Part shown: positions 57,101 through 64,000 of the stretch, piece after piece | Layout of the letters: every line of letters starts with the position of its first letter | Position numbering within the stretch: the stretch's first letter is position 1 | Assembly: GCA_030407005.1 (NCBI GenBank) | Contig: JAUDYN010000005.1 | Coordinates: forward strand, 2,418,001-2,482,000 | From: Desarmillaria ectypa | Taxonomy: Eukaryota; Basidiomycota; Agaricomycetes; Agaricales; Physalacriaceae | Direction: 5' to 3' | Length of the DNA: 64,000 nucleotides | Notes under the pieces: model-generated | The model's input: the letters and a program-made list of their open reading frames with translations, nothing else | Told to the model about the DNA's origin: nothing | The model's database searches: none | Translations under genes and position numbers: made by a program

Positions 57101-57173
57101 CAGTATCATGGGCCGAATGGTTCCGCGTCTGTGGCGTGAGAACTTGAACCTTTGTGTCTGTCCCATGATACTG
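57101..57173 (+). promoter_or_regulatory. 12-bp inverted repeat enclosing both candidate start codons
   Basis: CAGTATCATGGG (57101-57112) and CCCATGATACTG (57162-57173) are perfect reverse complements separated by 49 nt. Each arm contains an in-frame ATG of the following gene. In the mRNA this would form a 12-bp stem over both start codons. Confidence 0.55.
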
Positions 57174-58488
57174 AGGCATTTTGCCCTCCGAATCCGACCT
57201 GTCCTCCAACGTCGTTTCTTCAGCTATAAGTCCTTCCCAGACACCCACAAAATATGCACTATACGAGTCGATAATGTCCCTCGGGGCTATGATGTTACTC
57301 GCGTCGTCAAATCTATCAAGGCGAACCCAGTAGAAAGGCTCGTTGCAGAGAAGAAATGCCTCATCGTCCGATTCCTTTCCTACGAAATGGCTATGCGCTG
57401 TGTCGAGGAAAGCAACGGCGTTGATGGCATGTCGCTAAGACTGATTGGCAATTTATGTGACCGGTCGGCGTTCTTGGTCGCTGCAGTTGGATATGGAATA
57501 TCGCGGACGTGCATTGTCGAGAACATTCCACCAGGTATCAGGGCGGGATCTTTGAAAACTTTAATTACTCAAGACAAGCCTATGGAGTACTGGCACTACG
57601 ACAAACAGAATCTTCGAGCTGAGATGCGCTTCATGGATGTTTATCATGCATGGCTTGTAAGTCGTTTGTCTATTTTACACGTAGCTATCTATATCTTACT
57701 CTGCATAGGCCAGCGCTGCCGTCAACCAAAATACCACCCTCAATCAGTGTCGATTGATCTACACTAACGAAGACGACTTTTATATGTTTCCAGAGTGGCA
57801 CGCGCCACAGGAGATGAATCAGTCGTACGTGAGGCGGGCCGTCGCCATATCCAACATCCAACCGGGGATGTACAAAAAATGCTGGGAGTGGACCCAGGAA
57901 TTTGACAAGGTCTCTCCAACCTTGGTCTACAGTGGTTATTGGCCTGGCCATAGGGTGAGTTCGTGCTTGTCGCATAGACCTACGCGATACTTAAACTACT
58001 CTCAGGAAATGTTACTCACCTTCGCGACGTCGGCAGCCGCAGAGCAGTTTGTGGACATGTTTCAGACATTGGCGGATTCACTACCCGTTCAGCTCAAGGT
58101 ACAAGAAGACAAGCGAGATCCTATCAACCGTGGTCTTATCACAGCTCTGAGTCTCGGCGCCTCTCGAAAAATTGTCGTCGAGATGGATCAGGGTCACCTA
58201 CGAGATTGGGACGAACATGTGAAATCTTACGGAGCTGTGAGAAGGGTTTCGGCGCATTGGTCGTACGTCTTTCAGCCTGGTCTGCTTGAACGTACCGCCT
58301 GAATCGGAAACAGAGACACGTCATCTCGGGGAGAGGTGGTCTACGAATTTGATAGTCTGTTCAAAGCCATGAGAGCCCTATTTGTTTTGGCGAAGCAGGG
58401 GAAACGGTTGCCTCAGTTTCAGGGTGTCCGTCTCAATTTTTATGGTGCCAAGCACCTGGAACCTATTGAAATAATGCAGCGGTGGTAA
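57108..58488 (+). CDS. RRM-like, probably mitochondrial protein
   Basis: After the second in-frame ATG (57165) the sequence MILRHFALRIRPVLQRRFFS is a typical mitochondrial presequence. The first ATG (57108, better context with A at -3 and G at +4) adds 19 residues. TCTIRVDNVPRGYDV-like strand 1, followed by KKCLIVRFLSYEMAMRCVEE, resembles RNP2 and RNP1 of an RNA-recognition motif. A second similar unit starts at RTCIVENIPPGI. Introns 57657-57708, 57955-58005 and 58263-58313 keep frame and restore a C-terminal part (VVYEFDSLFKAMRALFVLAK, GAKHLEPIEIMQRW) ending at TAA 58488. I do not recognise an orthologue. RNA binding in mitochondria is inferred. Confidence 0.7.
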
Positions 58489-59194
58489 TATACTGACGAG
58501 GGAATTCATCTGGGGAGAACGCTTGGACACCTGAACGTCGGGGCTCCAGGCTTCACAGCTCGGTAGGTCAAAGACGATCAATCAATGGGCGTTATGCTTA
58601 CCTCTTGATTTATAGAAGTGGACCGCTCCATCACAAGGAGAGTCAGGTCCATATAAATTTTGACTGAACATTTACGTTTTGCAGGTGTACATCATGTTTG
58701 ATATATTTGCGAAAGAGATAAATGCAAGTATATATTAGATGCACTACCTTCTTTCATAACGCTTGATGTTTCTCAAGCGGGTTTCGGGGCCGCCCCAGGC
58801 TTCCTCCATAAACCGAAGATAGCGCCAACAAACACTTTCACGCCACGAGAGGAAAGGAATTGCACTATGCTAACCGCTACTACCGCTATCTGATCATGAG
58901 GACCTGGTTTCATAGCGCAACGGTTGCCTGTATCCTTATGCCTGATGTTACCACGCTGTATGATGATGAAATGAGATACATACTGAACAATACTTAATAA
59001 AACATATAATGAATTCTAGCGCCACCCCAGTACTGATGTCTCAATTTGGTCGTTAAAGATTATCATGAGCATGGGTGGTGCCGGTTATACTATTCTTCAA
59101 GTTGAGTGGCTACGTAACGGCCGTGATTAGAACCAAAACCAAGAGCGTATCTTCTCGTATAGCTGAATGACAACTGCACCGGGTACGGAATCTT
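58489..59194. other. Intergenic region between convergent genes
   Basis: About 700 bp with no supportable feature. Confidence 0.5.
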
Positions 59195-62100
59195 TCAGAG
59201 TTTGTAGACTGTTAGCTAGCCATTGAGAAAGCTAATAATGAATTGAACAAATAAAGCGCAGTGGAAAGGCGGGAATCGCTCACTTGAGTATGTTCTTCAG
59301 AAGACTCCATCTGAACAGGGTGCGGCGCTGGTAAATCGAGAGAAGGGAGAGAGGCTACGCCTTGTCGGGAAGGAAGAGGAGATGACTCTGCGGCACGACT
59401 TGTCTTATGCTGGTTTATTTCTGGCATGTTCGAAACCACAGATTGGGCACGTCTCTGTACGACAGGTATCGCCATCGACGCCCATGATCCGGTAAGATCG
59501 GGCGGGGATGGAGCAGGAGATACGCTACTGCGTGTCCTCAAATCTGAGAATGGGGATGATTGCGAGATGCTTCCGAGATCTACTGGCTTTGCGGTTACAA
59601 ACAACTTGAAGAAGCAAACGTCCACATCTTGGCCGTCAGGTACAGTAAATGCGAATGGATTCATGCCGCCATTCCCATAACCAAGAGTCAGTGTTGACCC
59701 CTTCTGAAGGCAAGTGTCAACAGACCCTTGCTCCTCCTTGTTGTTGGGGCTCATTTTTGAGGAGTACCAAGCGTCTAAATGGGGGTCAGCCATCGCATTT
59801 GTATGAAATACGAACGTACCTATCTCAAAGCTGGTAGCGTCAAAGTAAAAGAGATATACATAGAGATCGACATCGGAAACGTTACGGATTGTGAAGCCAT
59901 AACTAGGAGATCGATTCCAAGGAAGAGATGTGTCTGCGACGAACTCAATGGATTTTTCGTCTTCGATAGCGGACAGTAAATTCTCGCCGACAGGAGTCAG
60001 ACTACGTCCAACACGCTGCAGCTTATTCATCTCGATGGAAACAAACTGTGCTATACGCAGTGGACTTTGAATCGTAAGTTGAGCAGTAAAGCGGGCAAAG
60101 CGGTTGATGACATTTCTGACGTGCATAATGTCATTGACTTGAGAGACGCGAGGAAACCGCGAGGCAAAACCGATGTTCGGACTGAAGAGACTGATGTTAT
60201 TCCCTCGGTCGAAAAAGATGACTTCATCTTTCACCGTCAAACAGAGATCTGCGTCGTCTGGAGTTTCGACGGCGATAACAGGGACCGTAATCCTGGGCTC
60301 ACAATCCTCATTGAGGATCCGGGTCAGGAGGTTCGAGTCATTGCAATAGGTGCCAAAGCTGGCGCTAGAAGCTTTCTGTAATCGTGCGTACCAGACGCGA
60401 CGATTCTTATTGGAAGTTAGGAACGCGGAGTCCAAAGGAACGAGGAGGGAAATAAATGTCTCTACTTTGCTGACAGTAGCAGTCGCAAGTGGGTGTTGCG
60501 AGTCGGGTAGATCTGTTCTGAAGATTTCAAAGGTAGAGCCGACAGTTATGCCATGAAGCAGCCCGGCGTGGAGCACGAGGTGAGGTTCCCCGTTTTCATG
60601 ACGGCAAAGAATCATGGAATTATCAGCAGGTTCTTCCCAAGAGTCGAACAGACGTCGAAGGGCGTGTCTCCCTTCCAAATGAGGTGTTTGGCTATGGGTG
60701 TTCAGATTAAAGTGGTATAATTCAAACCAACACTCACAATGGTGGCATGACTAAACGATGTATCAATGATCTATACGTCAGTTCGTCGATAGGGTTCTTC
60801 CGCATAATCCTGAGTAATGCGCGAGTAAAGATGCCTTGTCCGTCTACCTCCCAAGCCGATTGGCGACGATTGCATGCTGCCAACAGCACATGAGAATCCC
60901 AGAGCGAGCCTGAAAATCCTGACGTGATCTTCACTCCGGAAGATCCACGAGAAACCGTGGTAGAATCGCAATTGGCGGAGAGTTTTGGAGGGTTAAGAAT
61001 CCGACGCGACTTCGCATTCTGTACATCGGCAGGTTGCATTTCACGATTGATGCCAGCGGCATGACAGCAGTCGAGGATCAATGTCTAAACAGCTGTGAAT
61101 TTCATCGTGTGTGTTCTAGGGTTACGCCACATACAATGTTATTCCCTTTGGCAGTTGCCAACTCTAGTAGAAGCTCGCTAATCGTTCGATCCGGAATACC
61201 TTCCACAACCTTGCCATTGACGTCCAGAACCCCAATATCCGTGGGACACAGCATTTCTATTTCGTTGTCATAAGTTTGCCAGTCCGTCCATTCATCTGGC
61301 TTGGGAGTTACCGCGCCATGACCCGAATAGTATATGATAATGGCTGCCATTCCTGAGACAATCCTCGGATTGCATATGAGACTCCTGAATCCGTCAATGA
61401 TAGCTCTTCTTGTCGCCTGACCATTGCGGAGACTAATGATGTGTTCCCTTGGGGTTTGCAAACCTTCAAGAAGGTAATTCTCAAATCGGTCGGCATCGGC
61501 AACGGCAGCCAATAGATTCTCATACTCCCCGTATTCGTATTCGTCGATGCCGATGACCAAAGCAAAAGTACTGCGAGTCTCTCTATAAGTTGAATGATCA
61601 GTCAGTCAGCCTAGGCCTTAGTGTTGCAATACGGACGGAGTAAGGGGTTCGCGGCTCAGCGTTGTCCCTTTTGCTACCCAAGCGTTTTCGGTTGGGATGT
61701 CTATCGCGAAGATATCGATTACGACGTCAGAGTGAGTGAAAAGAGGTCTTACTAAGTTTACTAACTGAGAGCAGGTTGTTCTCTATGGCGTAGCTTGCAA
61801 ACTGGGCATCAAGTGGATTCTGGCCCTGCACAAATTGCTGTGTTAGCCTAACAGAGTTCGAAGGTCGAAATCGTTGACTTACATCTTCCACCATACCCAT
61901 CCAATACCCGTCGTGAGTGAGTGCGACTTGAGCACCAGAGAACTGAGCCAGGAGAAAGGTTTGAGCCAATCGCACGATTTCTGATTTCAAGGTAACACCT
62001 ACATGTTTCAATATGTAATTATTTATCAAGGCTGACGGATTGATGCTCTAGCATGCGCGCATCAGAACTGAAAAGATGACAAATGGAGCACTGATGTTCA

Positions 62101-63166
62101 CCTTGTCCTGGCTGGAGGATATCTGAACAGAGATATTCGTCTGTCGATTGGCGTGGGAGTAGTAAGGAATGTCCACGTTCGAATCGACGTTCGGTTTGTT
62201 AACGCCACCACGATACCCAATTGATTGACGCCGCCGCTTAAAACCTTTGGTAATACGGCTAGAAGACATTACTTGTCCGATACCCACGCCTTGAAATGAG
62301 GGATCTGGTAGAACAGAAATCGAATATCCACGTAAGAAAATCGTCTGGCTGGCCGGCATTCCGGGCGTGCCAGTACAATAATTCTGTGTGTGGACGTTTT
62401 GTTGTACGTCCCAACTGTACCGCATCAAACCATCCAATCCTGTAGTACCCGCGGTTGAAAACTTCAGCGAAATGGAAGGGGAATCTGGTGGACGCGAATA
62501 ACAAGCATTGCCCCAAGAAGGGCACTTGTCGAATCCAGTCACTAGATACAGCATGCCATTCCGGATTTGTCGGTGCTGTGTGGGGCCGTTGAGATATTTG
62601 TACCACCCATGAGCATTGGCAGCTGCATATTCTTCGAGAAGATGAGGAAAGACAGAATCGTATCGCTCGCCGCCCTCTGGAAGGACTAGAATGGCGGCTT
62701 GAGTGGCCGAACACGTAAATTCATATCCATGTCCTGCCTCGAATTTCACCTGAACGCTATAAAACTTTTGTCAGCAGAAATGGCAGATCATCCAGTACAT
62801 GCAGGTGAAAACGTACGGTGTCTGGTCAAGTCGCGTCGACGAGTGGCACCCAGAAGCAGTGAGCACTGTATTTTTCCCATGCATTTCTAGCCGCTCCCCT
62901 ACAACAGGCTCTGGGAAGTCAGTCAGTGGTATGAAGTCGGGAGGAACCCTGCCGGAATTGGACAAATCGCTCGCATCCGCGCACACGTTGAAGAGATATG
63001 CAAAGTCGCCCTCATTGGTGAGGTATCCAAGGTCGCCAACACGTGCTTCACCTTTCGTATAGGTAGGAGGAGCGTTAGGATCGCAGTCCGGACGCCAAAG
63101 CGGATAACCGTGGCCTAGAGTCGACATTAGTTGGGCGTAGACGTTCCAGTCGCATTGTTTTGCCAT
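59195..63166 (-). CDS. Caspase-domain (C14) protein fused to an uncharacterised N-terminal domain
   Basis: Splicing gives one frame of about 1190 residues. Residues about 1-440: MAKQCDWNVYAQLMSTLGHG, GYLTNEGDFAYLFNVCA, YLVTGFDKCPSWGNACY and QVALTHDGYWMGMV, a domain I know only from uncharacterised mushroom proteins. Introns 62048-62101, about 61839-61880, then pairs giving SKL-NIPTENAWVA and PLTP-ETRSTFALVIGIDEY lead into the caspase (about 441-720). The caspase has IIIYYSGHGAV (catalytic His) and TLILDCCHAAG (catalytic Cys). The C-terminal part (GLLHGITVGSTFEIF, VDLYVYLFYFDATSFEIG, TLTLGYGNGGMNPFAF, FFKLFVTAKPVDL) is the beta-rich domain usual in mushroom caspases. The end is TGA 59195-59197 if a 68-bp intron is removed, otherwise TAG 59212. 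ATG 63187 is an alternative start. It could also be two genes. Confidence 0.75.
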
Positions 63167-64000
63167 TGAGAATAATTGAGGGAGCATGATTCTACTTATA
63201 CTGCGTTGCAATGTGCGTCAAGCGTGCATCGAGATCAGCCAAAGGCTGAGGCTGCATGCTGGGCGTCTCACCTACTTACCTACCCTCCAACACATGGTTG
63301 ATGCATTAGTTAGGTGCTAGCTATATATCGTGTCAACTTTCATTAAAGTACTCTTAATCTAGAGATTGAACCACCCATGTCGCCCAAAATGTCGAGGAAG
63401 TCGACATCACTGGCAATGATAAGTCCTTGAAATTCTATGCAGCAGCTTAGCATCAGCTCAAGCAGGACAAGCACCATGAAACCGACCATTGCACGCCTAA
63501 CATTAAAATCCAAAATCATCCGTTGAAGCCTGGATATCCACCTGCCAGCCGACTCAGCCGTTCTTAATGAACGGTACCCTTGATATGCGGTAAGAATTCA
63601 AACAAATGACTGCTTCAACTATCCTGAAATAGGTATAGTTCATAGCTGCGCGTCCATTACAGTAACGCCGCAATGTGACACTAAAAGGGAGTACTTCATT
63701 AGTTGCACGCCGGAGGTGCATTTTCACTACGCTGGATACAACGAGGACATGGAGCACGTTCATTCTACGCTAACAGCGCCAATACTCAAACACGTATCCA
63801 ACCCACTACCCAAAGACTAGACAAGCATACGTACCGGTGTTCATATAGCGCACACATATTTTCCCGAGAGCGACCCATTACAGGCGGCAGGGTTAACCTG
63901 GTGTCTGGGTCTTGAGAACTCGGCTGAATTGGCAAAAACGAGTGCAGAGTTGAGTAAGTAAGGCTAGGAAAGAGCGGGAGTGTGTGTGCAAAAGGAAGCA
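63167..64000. other. Gene-free end of the window
   Basis: About 830 bp including the promoter of the caspase gene. No supportable gene, RNA or repeat. Confidence 0.5.

Overview
The window is a piece of nuclear genome from a filamentous basidiomycete, most likely a mushroom-forming Agaricomycete. Genes are cut by many short introns of about 46-60 bp with GT..AG (occasionally GC..AG) borders. The proteins are typical of that group: Xrn1, Lon/Pim1, Dsn1, Dgk1, laccase, a fungal O-methyltransferase and mushroom-type caspase proteins. I see no bacterial, viral or CRISPR features and no tRNA.

Layout. 1-1 kb: the start of a secreted protein (minus strand) and a small YABBY/HMG-like gene with an apparent one-base frameshift. 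1.8-9.4 kb: XRN1 (plus) tail-to-tail with GMP synthase (minus). 9.4-13.1 kb: gene-poor. 13.1-16.4 kb: a three-repeat Myb protein and an uncharacterised protein. 16.4-20.4 kb: gene-poor. 20.4-31.2 kb: glutathione S-transferase, mitochondrial Lon protease, a DHHC palmitoyltransferase, the kinetochore subunit Dsn1/Mis13 and a Rossmann-fold protein. 31.7-42.3 kb: an O-methyltransferase lacking the usual catalytic His, a 3.6 kb gene-poor stretch with a 22-C tract, a laccase, an uncharacterised PPxY protein and an O-fucosyltransferase-like type II membrane protein.

42.5-56.7 kb is the most unusual part. A family of small secreted Cys/Trp-rich proteins (five intact members and one pseudogene) surrounds a compact housekeeping block (RPS17, RPS22, DGK1, a J-protein). 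Four members form two head-to-head pairs that are almost perfect inverted repeats, with arms of 822 and 839 bp and spacers of 741 and 1318 bp. In one pair the duplication includes the promoter. In the other it stops at the start codon, so two identical proteins are driven by different promoters. The 221-bp intron of RPS22 holds a convincing H/ACA snoRNA whose first pocket matches 18S rRNA around U106. This is the target of yeast snR44, which also sits in an RPS22 intron.

57-63.2 kb: an RRM-like, probably mitochondrial protein whose two candidate start codons lie in the arms of a 12-bp inverted repeat, then a long minus-strand gene. In that gene I can trace one continuous spliced frame from an uncharacterised mushroom N-terminal domain into an active-looking caspase (His and Cys present) and a C-terminal beta-rich domain. 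The last 0.8 kb is empty. Exon borders are my own reading of splice sites and reading frames; no alignment or RNA data were available.
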